Shown: positions 38,394 to 48,827, counted from the stretch's first letter. The stretch: DNA of 64,000 nt from Atlantibacter subterraneus (GCF_007570865.1 NZ_VLPS01000009.1:186001-250000); one strand, 5' to 3'. Made by a program: numbers and translations. Notes: generated by a model from the sequence alone, not told the origin.

Positions 38394-39155
38394 ATGATTC
38401 TTGATGCATTTAACCTTGCGGGTAAGGTCGCGATTGTGACGGGTTGTGACACCGGGCTGGGCCAGGGAATGACGCTGGGGCTTGCTCAGGCGGGATGCGA
38501 TATCGTTGGTGTGAACCGCAAAATCCCGCACGATACCGAGCAAAAAGTCACGGCGCTGGGGCGGCGCTTTACCGCTATCCAGGCTGATTTAAGTCGTCAG
38601 GATGATATCGGCGCTATTGTACAGACCGCCGTAGAACGCATGGGTCAGGTAGATATTCTGGTTAATAACGCTGGCACCATCCGCCGGGAAGACGCGTTGA
38701 ATTTCAGCGAGCAGGACTGGGACGACGTGATGAACCTGAATCTCAAGTCGGTTTTCTTCTTATCCCAGGCGGTTGCCCGGCAGTTTATCGCCCAGGGCGG
38801 CGGCGGCAAAATCATTAATATCGCCTCGATGCTCTCTTTCCAGGGCGGCATCCGCGTCCCCTCCTATACCGCCTCGAAAAGCGGCGTGCTGGGTTTAACC
38901 AGGCTGCTGGCCAATGAGTGGGCAGCGCATCACATTAACGTTAACGCCATCGCGCCGGGCTATATGGCGACCAACAATACCCAACAGTTGCGCGAAGACG
39001 CCGTGCGCAACCAGGAAATCCTCGATCGCATCCCCGCTGCGCGTTGGGGCAAACCGGCGGATTTGCAGGGCCCGGTGGTGTTTTTAGCCTCCGAAGCGTC
39101 GGCCTATATCAACGGTTACACGATTGCCGTGGATGGCGGCTGGCTGGCGCGCTAA
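38394..39155 (+). CDS. kduD: 2-dehydro-3-deoxy-D-gluconate 5-dehydrogenase (KduD-type SDR)
   Basis: 253 residues. NAD-binding TGCDTGLGQGMTLGLAQAGC, VNNAGTIRREDAL, catalytic Ser/Tyr/Lys in INIASMLSF and VPSYTASKSG, and the C-terminal NGYTIAVDGGWLAR. Very close to E. coli KduD, which acts on pectin-derived keto sugars. In K-12 the gene is elsewhere with kduI; here it stands alone between hxpB and ydjM, so it may be a paralogue with a different sugar substrate. Confidence 0.85.
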   Translation: MILDAFNLAGKVAIVTGCDTGLGQGMTLGLAQAGCDIVGVNRKIPHDTEQKVTALGRRFTAIQADLSRQDDIGAIVQTAVERMGQVDILVNNAGTIRREDALNFSEQDWDDVMNLNLKSVFFLSQAVARQFIAQGGGGKIINIASMLSFQGGIRVPSYTASKSGVLGLTRLLANEWAAHHINVNAIAPGYMATNNTQQLREDAVRNQEILDRIPAARWGKPADLQGPVVFLASEASAYINGYTIAVDGGWLAR

Positions 39156-39205
39156 CACAATGACGATTCGGTGACAAAGAGTTACACCGTCACCGCTTCC
39201 GTCTA

Positions 39206-39239
39206 CTGTATAAAAACCCTATACTGGATGAATCGACAG
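39206..39239. promoter_or_regulatory. Tandem LexA boxes upstream of ydjM
   Basis: A CTG-N10-CAG box (39224-39239) preceded by an imperfect one (CTGTATAAAAACCCTA, 39206-39221). E. coli ydjM is a known LexA-regulated gene with two boxes; the arrangement appears conserved. Confidence 0.75.
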
Positions 39240-39263
39240 TCAGCATTTTTCTGGGTTTTTAAC

Positions 39264-39854
39264 ATGACGGCGGAAGGCCACCTCTTTTTCTCCATTGCGT
39301 GTGCGGTGTTTGCCAAAAACGCCGAACTCACTCCTGTGCTGGCGCAGGGGGACTGGTGGCATATTATTCCGTCGGCAATTTTGACCTGTCTGCTGCCAGA
39401 TATCGATCATCCTAAGTCGCTGCTCGGCCAGCGGTTGAAGTGGATTTCTAAACCCGTCGCCCGTGCCTTTGGCCATCGGGGCTTTACCCATAGCCTGCTT
39501 GCGGTGTTTATCGCCCTGACGCTGTTCTATCTGAAAGTGCCCGATAGCTGGATCATTCCGGCGGACGCCATTCAGGGCATGGTGCTGGGCTATCTGAGCC
39601 ATATTCTGGCGGATATGCTGACGCCTGCGGGCGTGCCGCTGCTGTGGCCCTGTCGCTGGCGCTTTCGTCTGCCGATCCTGATGCCGCAAAAAGGCAACCA
39701 GCTGGAGCGGGTGCTGTGCATGGCGTTCTTTGTCTATGCGGTATGGATGCCCCAGGGCCTGCCAGAGAATAGCGCTATCCGCTGGTCTTCCCAGATGATT
39801 AATTCACTGCAAAACCAGTTCGATCGCTTTATTCATCACCAGACCGAGCGTTAA
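39264..39854 (+). CDS. ydjM: YdjM, SOS-induced inner membrane hydrolase-like protein
   Basis: 196 residues from the ATG at 39264 (MTAEGHLFFSIACAVF), matching E. coli YdjM; the upstream part of the open frame contains the LexA boxes and is not coding. Metal-binding-type motifs LLPDIDHPKS, FGHRGFTHSLLAV and SHILADMLTPAGVPL, with several membrane segments, as in the YdjM/LexA-binding membrane hydrolase family (DUF457). Role in the SOS response unknown. Confidence 0.93.
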   Translation: MTAEGHLFFSIACAVFAKNAELTPVLAQGDWWHIIPSAILTCLLPDIDHPKSLLGQRLKWISKPVARAFGHRGFTHSLLAVFIALTLFYLKVPDSWIIPADAIQGMVLGYLSHILADMLTPAGVPLLWPCRWRFRLPILMPQKGNQLERVLCMAFFVYAVWMPQGLPENSAIRWSSQMINSLQNQFDRFIHHQTER

Positions 39855-39982
39855 ACCAGCGGAAAACCACTTTTGGATATAATCAATTCCATTTGATTAT
39901 AAGAACGTTCCGCGTCTTCTGTTACCCTTTGCGCCATAAAGACGGGCCACTTCGAGCCTGTCAGTGAAACAGGAGAACGGGG

Positions 39983-41374
39983 ATGAATTTTCCATTAATA
40001 GCGAACATTGTGGTGTTCGTTATCCTCTTGCTGTTGCTGGCGCAAACCCGCCACCGGCAGTGGAGTCTGGCAAAAAAAGTATTAGTAGGTCTGGTGATCG
40101 GCGTGGTATTTGGCTGCGTTCTGCATGCCATTTACGGCGCGGATAGCCCGGTCCTGAAAACCTCTATCCAGTGGTTTAACGTGGTCGGCAACGGCTATGT
40201 GCAACTGCTGCAAATGATCGTGATGCCGCTGGTGTTCGCCTCCATCCTGAGCGCGGTCGCCCGTCTGCATAACGCCTCTCAGCTCGGTAAAATCAGCCTG
40301 CTGACCATCGGCACTCTGCTGTTCACCACGCTGATTGCAGCGCTGGTGGGCGTGCTGGTGACCAACCTGTTCGGCCTGACCGCAGAAGGTCTGGTGCAGG
40401 GCACGGCGGAAACCGCCCGTCTGAGCGCCATTGAAACCAACTACGCCGGTAAAGTGGCCGACCTGAGCGTACCGCAGCTGCTGCTGTCGTTTATCCCGAA
40501 AAACCCGTTTGCCGATCTGACCGGCGCGAACCCGACCTCGATCATCAGCGTGGTGATTTTTGCGGCGTTCCTCGGCGTGGCGGCACTGAAACTGCTGAAA
40601 GACGATGCGCCGAAAGGCGAGCGCGTATTGATCGCCATCGACACCCTGCAAAGCTGGGTGATGAAACTGGTTCGCCTGGTAATGCAGTTAACCCCGTACG
40701 GCGTGATGGCGCTGATGACCAAAGTGGTCGCCAGCTCCAACCTGCAGGATATCATCAAGCTGGGCAGCTTCGTGGTCGCCTCGTACCTTGGCCTGGGCAT
40801 TATGTTTGTGGTGCATGGCCTGCTGCTGGCGGTAAACGGCGTCAGCCCGCTGAAATACTTCCGTAAAGTGTGGCCGGTGCTGACCTTCGCGTTTACCAGC
40901 CGCTCCAGCGCCGCGTCGATTCCGCTGAACGTCGAAGCGCAAACCCGTCGTCTGGGCGTGCCGGAATCCATTGCCAGCTTTGCCGCCTCCTTTGGCGCGA
41001 CCATCGGCCAGAACGGCTGTGCGGGCCTTTACCCGGCGATGCTGGCGGTGATGGTGGCCCCGACCGTGGGCATCAACCCGCTGGATCCGATGTGGATTGC
41101 CACCCTGGTGGGCATTGTGACCGTGAGCTCCGCAGGCGTTGCCGGCGTGGGCGGCGGTGCCACCTTCGCCGCGCTGATCGTGCTGCCGGCGATGGGTCTG
41201 CCGGTGACCCTGGTCGCGCTGCTGATCTCCGTTGAGCCGCTGATCGACATGGGTCGTACCGCGCTGAACGTGAGTGGTTCGATGACTGCCGGTACCCTGA
41301 CCAGCCAGTGGCTGAAGCAAACCGATAAAGCGATCCTCAACAGCGACGAAGAAACCGAACTAGCACACCGTTAA
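39983..41374 (+). CDS. tcyP: L-cystine transporter TcyP
   Basis: 463 residues, nearly identical to E. coli YdjN/TcyP. Dicarboxylate/amino acid:cation symporter fold with re-entrant loops: [35 protein letters not shown] (serine-rich), [20 protein letters not shown]. Takes up cystine for sulfur supply; in E. coli under CysB control. Followed by a strong bidirectional terminator. Confidence 0.96.
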   Translation: MNFPLIANIVVFVILLLLLAQTRHRQWSLAKKVLVGLVIGVVFGCVLHAIYGADSPVLKTSIQWFNVVGNGYVQLLQMIVMPLVFASILSAVARLHNASQLGKISLLTIGTLLFTTLIAALVGVLVTNLFGLTAEGLVQGTAETARLSAIETNYAGKVADLSVPQLLLSFIPKNPFADLTGANPTSIISVVIFAAFLGVAALKLLKDDAPKGERVLIAIDTLQSWVMKLVRLVMQLTPYGVMALMTKVVASSNLQDIIKLGSFVVASYLGLGIMFVVHGLLLAVNGVSPLKYFRKVWPVLTFAFTSRSSAASIPLNVEAQTRRLGVPESIASFAASFGATIGQNGCAGLYPAMLAVMVAPTVGINPLDPMWIATLVGIVTVSSAGVAGVGGGATFAALIVLPAMGLPVTLVALLISVEPLIDMGRTALNVSGSMTAGTLTSQWLKQTDKAILNSDEETELAHR

Positions 41375-41390
41375 TCGCTTCCCAGAAGCA

Positions 41391-41422
41391 AAAAACCGCA
41401 TTGAGAAATGCGGTTTTTTTTT
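41391..41422 (+). terminator. Bidirectional terminator between tcyP and cedA
   Basis: AAAAACCGCATT-GAGA-AATGCGGTTTTT stem with T tract, serving tcyP and, on the other strand, cedA. Confidence 0.88.
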
Positions 41423-41442
41423 ATTTCAGAAATAGCCGAAAG

Positions 41443-41673
41443 CTAAACCATATCCTGCCTGACCTGTGACGCCCAGCGCTGCGCCGATTCAGGAACAGTG
41501 AACGTGGGTGAACGTAAAAAGCCGTCATTCACCAGCACAAAGGCCACATATTTCCCCCGCAGCAGCCAGACGTCTTTGAACCCTTCCATGCGTACCGCGT
41601 GCTCTGGCGGTGCGGGTTCAATCCGTGGCGTGTAAGTGATAACAGGACGATTTTGTTGGCGTAAAGGTTTCAT
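41443..41673 (-). CDS. cedA: CedA cell division modulator
   Basis: 76 residues from the ATG at 41673 (MKPLRQQNRPVITYTPRIEP). WLLRGKYVAFVLVNDGFLRS and FTVPESAQRWASQVRQ match E. coli CedA, a small DNA-binding and RNA-polymerase-associated protein linked to cell division after over-replication. Divergent from katE, as in E. coli. Confidence 0.93.
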   Translation of the reverse strand: MKPLRQQNRPVITYTPRIEPAPPEHAVRMEGFKDVWLLRGKYVAFVLVNDGFLRSPTFTVPESAQRWASQVRQDMV

Positions 41674-41849
41674 CAGCAGCAATCAATATCAGACATTCAG
41701 ATTCGTGCCTCTATGATAACGGATCTCTCGTCTCCCTGCAGCCCGACCTCTGGCACTGAAAAGCAGTACGGCGGCATTGTTCTATAGTTAGAAGGGTTTT
41801 GACCTTACAACAAGTCAATTTTCAGCAATGAAATCAGGAGACGAGTTCA

Positions 41850-44102
41850 ATGTCGCATAACGATAAGCCCTCACACCAGGCGCCGATCCACGACGCCAGT
41901 GAATCACAACCCGGAATGGATTCTTTGGCTCCCGAAGACGGTTCGCACCGCCCTGCGCCGGTTCCCAGCGCGCCTGGCGAATACCCAACCGCCCCCGGTA
42001 GCCTGAAAGCCCCGGATACGTCGAATGAAAAACTCAAAGCGCTCGATAATTTCCGCAAAGGTAGCGAAGATTTCCCGCTAACCACCAACCAGGGCGTGCG
42101 CATCGCCGACGATCAAAATTCGCTGCGCGCCGGGACCCGTGGGCCAACCCTGTTAGAAGACTTCATCCTGCGCGAGAAGATCACCCACTTCGACCACGAG
42201 CGCATCCCGGAGCGCATCGTCCACGCGCGAGGTTCGGCAGCCCACGGCTATTTCCAACCCTATAAGAGCCTGAAAGACATTACTAAAGCGGATTTTCTGA
42301 GCGACCCGGAGAAAATCACGCCGGTGTTTGTGCGCTTCTCAACGGTGCAGGGCGGCGCGGGCTCGGGGGATACGGTGCGTGATATCCGCGGTTTCGCCAC
42401 CAAGTTTTATACCGAAGAAGGGATTTTCGATCTGGTGGGCAACAACACGCCGGTGTTCTTTATTCAGGACGCCCATAAATTCCCGGACTTTGTTCACGCG
42501 GTCAAACCCGAGCCGCACTGGGCGATCCCGCAGGGTGCCAGCGCCCACGATACCTTCTGGGACTATGTTTCCCTGCAGCCGGAAACCCTGCATAACGTCA
42601 TCTGGGCGATGTCGGATCGCGGCATTCCACGCAGCTATCGCACCATGGAAGGTTTCGGCATCCATACCTTCCGGCTGATCAACGCCGAGGGTAAAGCCAC
42701 CTTTGTGCGCTTCCACTGGAAGCCGGTGGCGGGTAAAGCCTCGCTGGTGTGGGATGAGTCCCAGAAGCTGATTGGTCGCGACGGCGATTTCCACCGCCGC
42801 GAGCTGTGGGAATCCATTGAAGCCGGCGATTTCCCGGAATATGAACTGGGCCTGCAGTTGATCCCCGAAGAAGACGAGTTCAAATTCGATTTCGATCTGC
42901 TCGACCCGACCAAACTAATCCCCGAAGAGCTGGTGCCGGTGCAACTGGTGGGCAAAATGGTGCTCAACCGCAACCCGGATAACTTCTTCGCCGAGAATGA
43001 ACAGGCGGCGTTCCATCCGGGCCATATTGTCCCCGGTCTGGACTTTACCAACGATCCGCTGTTACAGGGGCGTCTGTTCTCCTACACCGATACTCAAATC
43101 AGCCGTCTTGGTGGGCCAAACTTCCACGAGATCCCGATTAACCGCCCGGTCTGCCCGTATCACAACTTCCAGCGCGACGGCATGCACCGCATGGATATTG
43201 ATACGAACCCGGCGAACTACGAGCCAAACTCCATCAACGACAACTGGCCGCGCGAAACCCCGCCCGGTCCGAAACGCGGTGGATTCGAATCTTATCAGGA
43301 GCGCATCGAGGGGCATAAAATCCGCGAGCGCAGCCCGTCGTTCGGCGAATACTACTCCCATCCGCGCCTGTTCTGGCAAAGCCAGACGCCGGTGGAACAG
43401 CAGCATATTATCGATGCCTTTAGCTTCGAACTGGGTAAAGTCGCCCGCGCCTATATTCGCGAGCGCGTAGTGGATCAGCTTTGCCATATCGACGTCTCCC
43501 TGGCCAGTGCGGTGGCGGAAAACCTGGGCATCACCCTCACCGATGAGCAGATCCATACCGCCCCACCGAAAGACGTCAACGGCCTGAAGAAAGACGCATC
43601 GCTTAGCCTGTATGCGGTGCCGAGCGGCACCATAAAAGGGCGTGTGGTGGCGATCCTGCTCAACGAGCAGGTCAACGCCGCGGATTTGCTGGCGGTTATG
43701 CAGGGGCTGAAGCGCGAAGGCGTCCACTGCAAACTGCTCTATTCGCGGATGGGTGAAGTGACGGCGGATGACGGCTCGCAAATCACCGTAATGGGCACCT
43801 TCGAGGGCGCGCCGTCGCTGACGGTGGATGCGGTGATTGTCCCCGGCGGCGCGGTGAGCGGCCTGCTTAATCGCGGCGATGCGCGCTACTACCTGCTGGA
43901 AGCCTATAAGCATCTCAAGCCGATTACCCTGCTGGGCGATGCCCGCCAGTTTAAATCGGTGTTGGGCGTGGATGCCCAGGGCGAGGAAGGCGTGATTGAA
44001 GCCGACGACGCGCAGGGCAACGCGGTGGATACACTGATCGCGCTGCTGCATAAACACCGCGTCTGGTCGCGCACCAACAAAATCCCGGCGATTCCGGCGT
44101 AA
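41850..44102 (+). CDS. katE: Catalase HPII
   Basis: 750 residues (E. coli 753). Large-subunit catalase with haem-site His125 in [12 protein letters not shown], Asn in [12 protein letters not shown], haem-ligand Tyr region [14 protein letters not shown], and the extra C-terminal flavodoxin-like domain ([20 protein letters not shown] onwards). Breaks down hydrogen peroxide; in E. coli RpoS-dependent in stationary phase. Own promoter and terminator. Confidence 0.97.
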   Translation: MSHNDKPSHQAPIHDASESQPGMDSLAPEDGSHRPAPVPSAPGEYPTAPGSLKAPDTSNEKLKALDNFRKGSEDFPLTTNQGVRIADDQNSLRAGTRGPTLLEDFILREKITHFDHERIPERIVHARGSAAHGYFQPYKSLKDITKADFLSDPEKITPVFVRFSTVQGGAGSGDTVRDIRGFATKFYTEEGIFDLVGNNTPVFFIQDAHKFPDFVHAVKPEPHWAIPQGASAHDTFWDYVSLQPETLHNVIWAMSDRGIPRSYRTMEGFGIHTFRLINAEGKATFVRFHWKPVAGKASLVWDESQKLIGRDGDFHRRELWESIEAGDFPEYELGLQLIPEEDEFKFDFDLLDPTKLIPEELVPVQLVGKMVLNRNPDNFFAENEQAAFHPGHIVPGLDFTNDPLLQGRLFSYTDTQISRLGGPNFHEIPINRPVCPYHNFQRDGMHRMDIDTNPANYEPNSINDNWPRETPPGPKRGGFESYQERIEGHKIRERSPSFGEYYSHPRLFWQSQTPVEQQHIIDAFSFELGKVARAYIRERVVDQLCHIDVSLASAVAENLGITLTDEQIHTAPPKDVNGLKKDASLSLYAVPSGTIKGRVVAILLNEQVNAADLLAVMQGLKREGVHCKLLYSRMGEVTADDGSQITVMGTFEGAPSLTVDAVIVPGGAVSGLLNRGDARYYLLEAYKHLKPITLLGDARQFKSVLGVDAQGEEGVIEADDAQGNAVDTLIALLHKHRVWSRTNKIPAIPA

Positions 44103-44109
44103 AAACTGC

Positions 44110-44140
44110 GCCACGGTGGCAGCACCGTGGCGTGTTTTTA
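44110..44140 (+). terminator. Terminator of katE
   Basis: GCCACGGTG-GCAG-CACCGTGGC hairpin followed by GTGTTTTTA, 7 bases after the stop. Confidence 0.85.
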
Positions 44141-44152
44141 TTAACTGGCGAC

Positions 44153-44182
44153 GTAAAAAAACCTGCCGGAGCAGGTTTTTTA
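44153..44182 (-). terminator. Terminator of osmE (bidirectional)
   Basis: AACCTGC-CGGA-GCAGGTT stem flanked by A and T tracts on both sides. Confidence 0.85.
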
Positions 44183-44197
44183 TGCGGGAAGCAAAAC

Positions 44198-44545
44198 TTA
44201 CTGTTTCGCCTTCGGTGCCTGTGGATCGGTGTCGTATTCAGCACAGGTCTGGTAGCCGGAGTTCATCACGTGACCGGTGTCATCCAGCGCGACGAAGTAA
44301 GTTTGCGCTTTACCATCGCGTTGACCCAGAATGTAGGTCTGGCAGGTCCCACGTGCGTGGATCATGCTCACTTCAGAAGAAGGCTGGCCGGCAACCTGGC
44401 GGACCTGCTCACGGCTCATGCCTTTTTTAACGTCTTTCACTACCGGTTCGGTAATTTGGTCTTTGGTACGATCGTACGCCGTACAACCAGCCAGCATTGT
44501 CATCACAGCTGCCGCACCCAGTAATCCTGCAAACTTGTTATTCAT
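44198..44545 (-). CDS. osmE: OsmE osmotically induced lipoprotein
   Basis: 115 residues from the ATG at 44545. Signal with lipobox (MTMLAGC), then [21 protein letters not shown], the SmpA/OmlA fold, and [20 protein letters not shown]. Matches E. coli OsmE, a cell envelope lipoprotein induced by high osmolarity and in stationary phase. The chb operon that separates katE from osmE in K-12 is absent here. Confidence 0.94.
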   Translation of the reverse strand: MNNKFAGLLGAAAVMTMLAGCTAYDRTKDQITEPVVKDVKKGMSREQVRQVAGQPSSEVSMIHARGTCQTYILGQRDGKAQTYFVALDDTGHVMNSGYQTCAEYDTDPQAPKAKQ

Positions 44546-44789
44546 TATGTCTTCCTCTTGTTTCTGCGTGTGAAGTAAGCCTGGAAGAGAAATTAACATT
44601 TTTCAAGTCGTTAAAGCGTAACGGCTTTTTTTAGGACGATTCTACTGTTCGGCTAAATCGCTTTAATTTGCGCCATTCAGGCGTGGAAAGCGCCGTGCGC
44701 CTTGTCGTTTCCGGCACATCGGGTTAGTTTTAAGGATTAAACTTTACCGATATGAATTCAAATCAGACAGGTTGTGACTGGAGGGGTAA

Positions 44790-45617
44790 ATGGCTCTACA
44801 ACAAGACATTATTCAGGCACTCGGCGTGAAACCGCAGATCGACGTACAGCAGGAAATTCGCCGCAGCGTTGATTTCCTGAAAGCGTATCTACAGGCGCAC
44901 CCGTTTATTAAAACACTGGTGCTGGGCATCAGCGGTGGTCAGGACTCCACGCTCGCTGGCAAGCTCAGCCAGCTCGCCATCAGCGAACTGCGCGATGAAA
45001 CCGGCGACGCCAGCTACCAGTTTATTGCCGTGCGTCTGCCTTATGGCGTCCAGTTCGACGAGCAGGATTGCCAGGACGCGCTGGGGTTTATCCAGCCGGA
45101 TCGGGTGTTAACCGTAAATATCAAAGCCGCCGTGCTGGCCAGCGAGCAGGCATTGCGCGACGCGGGCATTGAGCTTAGCGACTTTGTGCGCGGCAATGAA
45201 AAAGCGCGCGAGCGTATGAAAGCCCAGTACAGCATCGCCGGGATGACCAAAGGCGTGGTGGTGGGCACCGATCATGCGGCGGAAGCGGTCACCGGATTCT
45301 TCACCAAATACGGCGACGGCGGCACCGATATTAATCCGCTGTTTCGCCTCAATAAACGCCAGGGCAAACAGCTGCTGCGCGAATTAGGTTGCCCGGAGCA
45401 CCTCTATACCAAACTGCCGACGGCGGATCTGGAAGACGATCGCCCTTCTCTGCCGGATGAAGTGGCGCTGGGCGTGACCTATGAAAACATCGATGACTAT
45501 CTGGAAGGCAAAACGCTGGATGAGAGCATCAGCAAAACTATCGAAGGCTGGTATCTGAAAACCGAGCACAAGCGCCGTCCGCCGATCACCGTGTTTGATG
45601 ATTTCTGGAAAAAATAA
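44790..45617 (+). CDS. nadE: NH3-dependent NAD+ synthetase
   Basis: 275 residues. ATP pyrophosphatase P-loop SGGQDST (48-54), [40 protein letters not shown] and [20 protein letters not shown]. Converts deamido-NAD to NAD in the cytosol. GGAGGGG lies 5 bases upstream of the ATG. Confidence 0.97.
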   Translation: MALQQDIIQALGVKPQIDVQQEIRRSVDFLKAYLQAHPFIKTLVLGISGGQDSTLAGKLSQLAISELRDETGDASYQFIAVRLPYGVQFDEQDCQDALGFIQPDRVLTVNIKAAVLASEQALRDAGIELSDFVRGNEKARERMKAQYSIAGMTKGVVVGTDHAAEAVTGFFTKYGDGGTDINPLFRLNKRQGKQLLRELGCPEHLYTKLPTADLEDDRPSLPDEVALGVTYENIDDYLEGKTLDESISKTIEGWYLKTEHKRRPPITVFDDFWKK

Positions 45618-45684
45618 CGCCAGCCGCTGTGCGTAAGTTTCACCTTTGGTCAGGCGGCGCTGCCGCCTTTTTCACGGATTGACT

Positions 45685-46569
45685 ATGCAAACCCCCGTAG
45701 CACGCGCCACGCTGATTGGCCTGATCGCGATTTTACTCTGGAGTACCTCGGTTGGGCTGTTTCGCAGCATCGCTGAACATTTCGGCCCGGTGGGCGGCCC
45801 TGCCCTGATTTACACCCTCAGCGCCTGCTGTTTATGGCTGGCCCAGGGACGTCCGCGTCTCGAAGGCTTGCCGCTGCGCTATTTGCTGGTGGGCGGCGGG
45901 CTGTTTGTGGCCTATGAAATGTGCCTGGCGCTGTCCATCGGCTTTGCCCATAACCGCAGCCAGTCGCTGGAGCTGGGGATGATTAACTATCTGTGGCCGA
46001 GCTTAACGGTACTGTTCGCGCTGTGGATGAATAACCAGCGCAGCACCTGGCTTATCTGGCCAGGGCTGCTGCTAGCCATCGCGGGCGTGGCGCAGGTGAT
46101 GAAAGGTAACGGCGACTGGTCGCCGGTGATGATGTGGCGCAACATTCTTGATAACCCGCTGGCCTACGGGCTGGCCTTTGCCGCCGCCATCACCTGGGCG
46201 CTGTATTGCAACCTCACCCGACGCTGGAGCAACGGAAAAAGCGGCGTCACGCTGTTTTTTTGCGCCACCGCGCTGGCGCTGTGGATCCACTACGCCTTAT
46301 CCAGCGAAGGGCCGATTACCTTCACCCTTCCCGGCACCCTGCAACTGTGCTTTATGGGGGTTTCCACCGCCGTGGCCTACTCGGCCTGGAACCACGGGAT
46401 CTCCCATGGAAACATGACGTTACTGGCAACTGCGTCGTACTTTACGCCGGTCTCTTCCGCGCTGCTGGCCAGCCTGTGGCTGGGGTTAACCCCGGGCATC
46501 AGTTTCTGGCAAGGGGTGGCGATGGTGGTGGCCGGATCGCTGCTTTGCTGGCTCGCCACGCGACGTTAA
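45685..46569 (+). CDS. YddG-family DMT exporter
   Basis: 294 residues from the ATG at 45685, ten hydrophobic helices typical of EamA/DMT transporters. ATLIGLIAILLWSTSVGLFR, VGGGLFVAYEMCLALSIGFA, MINYLWPSLTVLFALWMNNQ and SFWQGVAMVVAGSLLCWLAT closely follow E. coli YddG (aromatic amino acid and paraquat exporter). Whether it is the YddG orthologue or a paralogue is unclear, as yddG lies elsewhere in K-12. Confidence 0.85.
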   Translation: MQTPVARATLIGLIAILLWSTSVGLFRSIAEHFGPVGGPALIYTLSACCLWLAQGRPRLEGLPLRYLLVGGGLFVAYEMCLALSIGFAHNRSQSLELGMINYLWPSLTVLFALWMNNQRSTWLIWPGLLLAIAGVAQVMKGNGDWSPVMMWRNILDNPLAYGLAFAAAITWALYCNLTRRWSNGKSGVTLFFCATALALWIHYALSSEGPITFTLPGTLQLCFMGVSTAVAYSAWNHGISHGNMTLLATASYFTPVSSALLASLWLGLTPGISFWQGVAMVVAGSLLCWLATRR

Positions 46570-46609
46570 CGGCGATTGCTGCTTTTTCAACCCATAATCC
46601 CTTGTTATA

Positions 46610-46625
46610 CTGGATAAGCAACCAG
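46610..46625. promoter_or_regulatory. LexA box upstream of cho
   Basis: CTGGATAAGCAACCAG (CTG-N10-CAG) flanked by TATA/TATC, 16 bases before the cho start codon. E. coli cho is SOS-regulated. Confidence 0.85.
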
Positions 46626-46640
46626 TATCAGGAGTTATAT

Positions 46641-47501
46641 GTGGTCCGACGCAGCATGAGCCCGCGCCTCGACTTTGAAGCCGAGGCGATTTATCAGTAT
46701 CCCGAACATTTACGCCCGTCGCTGGCCGAGCTGCCACGCGCGCCCGGCGTGTATATTTTCCATGGCGAAAGCGAAACCCTGCCGCTGTATATCGGTAAAA
46801 GCATTAATCTGCGCGCCCGGGTGATGTCGCATCTGCGCACCCCCGGCGAAGCGGCGATGCTGCGCCAGGCGCGGCACATCACCTTTACCCGCACGGCGGG
46901 CGAACTAGGCGCGCTGTTGCTGGAAGCGCAGATGATCAAAGCCCAGCAGCCGCTGTTTAATAAGCGGCTGCGGCGCAATCGCCAGCTCTGTTCGCTGCTG
47001 CTCAGCGGTTCCCGTCCTGAAGTGGTGTATGCCAAAGAGGTCGATTTTTCCCACACGCCACATCTCTATGGCCTGTTTGCCAATCGCCGGGCGGCGCTGG
47101 AAAAGCTGAAAAGCATCGCCGATGAACAGCGGCTGTGTCACGGCCTGCTTGGGCTGGAAAAGCTCAGCGCGGGCCGCGCCTGTTTTCGCGCGGCGCTGAA
47201 ACGCTGCGCCGGTGCCTGCTGCGGCCTGGAGCCGGTGGATGACCATAACGCGCGTCTGCTGGAGTCGCTGTCCCACCTTCAGGTGGTGTACTGGCCGTGG
47301 CGCGGGCCGGTGGCGGTAAAAGAGCAGACTGAGGATATGGTCCAGTATCTGATTATTGATAACTGGGTGTGGCTGGGTACGGTGGACAGTCTTGAGGATG
47401 CGGCGCGCTTAACCCGGGCCTCGCCGGGTTTCGATCATGACGGCTACAAGATACTGTGCCGCCCGCTGATCCGCGCCGAACAGGAGATTATCGAACTGTA
47501 G
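46641..47501 (+). CDS. cho: Excinuclease Cho (UvrC homologue)
   Basis: 286 residues from the GTG at 46641 (MVRRSMSPRLDFE), with GGAG 6 bases upstream; a longer open frame into the exporter gene is an artefact. GIY-YIG nuclease PGVYIFHG ... LPLYIGKSINLRARVM, then the UvrC-type cysteine region GRACFRAALKRCAGACCG. Makes the 3' incision in nucleotide excision repair at lesions UvrC cannot handle. Confidence 0.95.
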   Translation: MVRRSMSPRLDFEAEAIYQYPEHLRPSLAELPRAPGVYIFHGESETLPLYIGKSINLRARVMSHLRTPGEAAMLRQARHITFTRTAGELGALLLEAQMIKAQQPLFNKRLRRNRQLCSLLLSGSRPEVVYAKEVDFSHTPHLYGLFANRRAALEKLKSIADEQRLCHGLLGLEKLSAGRACFRAALKRCAGACCGLEPVDDHNARLLESLSHLQVVYWPWRGPVAVKEQTEDMVQYLIIDNWVWLGTVDSLEDAARLTRASPGFDHDGYKILCRPLIRAEQEIIEL

Positions 47502-47503
47502 CG

Positions 47504-48052
47504 TTACAGATAGGTGATCTCGCTGAACAGCAGCCGCCCTTCCGCCTTGAGCAACCGCAGCGTATGGCGTCCCGCTTCCCACCATGCGCCCTGATCGCTG
47601 GTAAGCAGCTTATCGCCCAGCTGCCATGCGCCGCTCAGCACGTAGATAATGCCGCCGCGCGGCGCAAAGGTGGTGAAGGTGCGATCGGCAACGCGCACTT
47701 TTGCGCGGCAGCGATCCCGGTGGGTAATAATGTTGAAATCCATCGACATGCGCCCATCGCTCAGCTCGGCGCGTACCGGCTGTTCGCCGGAAAAACTGAA
47801 CGGCTGGTAGTGTTTCAGCGTATGGCGAAAGGCGTTGCCGCCGTCCAGGGTCAGTTCACCGCCTTCCAGCAGCGTGACGGTGCGTTCCACCTGAGGGATT
47901 TGGCTGAATTCGCCGTTGGCGGAGAGTGAAGCGATACTGGCGCGCCAGTTAAAATCCCGGGTCGCGGGCGGGAAACAGCAAATTTCCCGGGTTTCCCCTG
48001 CGCCGTTTCGCCAGAGATTCACCTGCATTTTCTGTAAATCGAAATACTCCAT
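47504..48052 (-). CDS. ves: Ves, HutD-family cupin protein
   Basis: 182 residues from the ATG at 48052 ([20 protein letters not shown]). [20 protein letters not shown] and [20 protein letters not shown] match E. coli Ves, a cold- and stress-linked HutD-like protein of unclear biochemistry. Ends 2 bases from the cho stop on the other strand; no terminator visible between them. Confidence 0.92.
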   Translation of the reverse strand: MEYFDLQKMQVNLWRNGAGETREICCFPPATRDFNWRASIASLSANGEFSQIPQVERTVTLLEGGELTLDGGNAFRHTLKHYQPFSFSGEQPVRAELSDGRMSMDFNIITHRDRCRAKVRVADRTFTTFAPRGGIIYVLSGAWQLGDKLLTSDQGAWWEAGRHTLRLLKAEGRLLFSEITYL

Positions 48053-48244
48053 CACCACTCCTGAGCGCGCTAAAAGAGCGAACGCCGCGCACGCAAAAAA
48101 ATGTCACCCCTTCGTTATCGGCAATAAACGCGCGGGCTTCAGGCCTCGGCGTTCAGGTTAGTAAGATAGTGGGGTAACGTTCTGATTAGACATATGAAGT
48201 TATCATTACGCGCGACTGGAAGGAAGAGGAGTGGCGATAAGTCG

Positions 48245-48313
48245 TGACGGGAAAAGTAAAACCGCCGGTACTGTCCAGAGCACCATTTCTGCGCTATGGA
48301 CAACACCGGCGGT
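48245..48313 (-). terminator. Long-stem terminator of spy
   Basis: Minus strand ACCGCCGGTGTTGTCCATAG pairs with CTCTGGACAGTACCGGCGGT (one bulge, a few mismatches) around an 11-base loop, followed by TTTTACTTTTCCC. About 22 bases after the spy stop codon. Confidence 0.7.
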
Positions 48314-48335
48314 CTTGTGTGGATTGGCTGAGCTG

Positions 48336-48827
48336 TTATTCAGCAGCCACTGGCATCTTACCCGGTTTAGCCGGACGTTCTGTCAGACGCTTCTCAAAAT
48401 TGGCATTAAACTGTTTTTTCTGCTCAGGCGTCAGGATGTTGTAGATTTTGTTCTGGGTTTCCATGCGAGACAGCATCATCTCTTTATGCTGTTCTGCCAT
48501 CTTGTTGACCGCCTCTTCCGCCTTCGCGCGGTCAAAGGTATCGGAAGCTACCAGCGAATGCATGGCGCGGCGCTCATCCAGGGTTGGGCGTTTCATTTTG
48601 TCGCGCTGCGCTTTCATGATTTCGCGAATTTGCTGCTTCTGCGCATCGGTCAGGTTGAGATCTTTAAACATCATGTCATGGTGCGGGCCACGCATACCTT
48701 TATGGTACGGCTGCGTGGTGGTGGTATCCGGCGCGGTGGCAGTGGTTGCGGTTTCTGCCGCATGCGCCAGATTCGCTGCGCCCAGCGCCAGAGAGGTAGC
48801 CATTACAATCGCAGTTAATTTACGCAT
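48336..48827 (-). CDS. spy: Periplasmic chaperone Spy
   Basis: 163 residues with a signal peptide (MRKLTAIVMATSLALGAANL ... AHA). The mature part is the helical LTxxQ-type cradle: LNLTDAQKQQIREIMKAQRD and YNILTPEQKKQFNANFEKRL. ATP-independent periplasmic chaperone, in E. coli induced by Cpx and Bae envelope stress systems. Two GTAAA half-sites upstream (48922-48926, 48938-48942) may relate to CpxR but the spacing is not the standard one. Confidence 0.95.
   Translation of the reverse strand: MRKLTAIVMATSLALGAANLAHAAETATTATAPDTTTTQPYHKGMRGPHHDMMFKDLNLTDAQKQQIREIMKAQRDKMKRPTLDERRAMHSLVASDTFDRAKAEEAVNKMAEQHKEMMLSRMETQNKIYNILTPEQKKQFNANFEKRLTERPAKPGKMPVAAE

Noticed and set aside
43062-44114. 350-aa minus-strand ORF inside katE
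   Set aside because: Antisense frame in a GC-rich, strongly codon-biased gene; katE is clearly the coding strand.
46206-46640. Apparent 145-codon N-terminal extension of cho into the exporter gene
   Set aside because: It reads an alternative frame of the exporter gene and crosses the LexA box; similarity to Cho begins at the GTG at 46641.
48231-48818. 195-aa plus-strand ORF opposite spy
   Set aside because: Shadow of spy, which has a signal peptide and a family match on the other strand.
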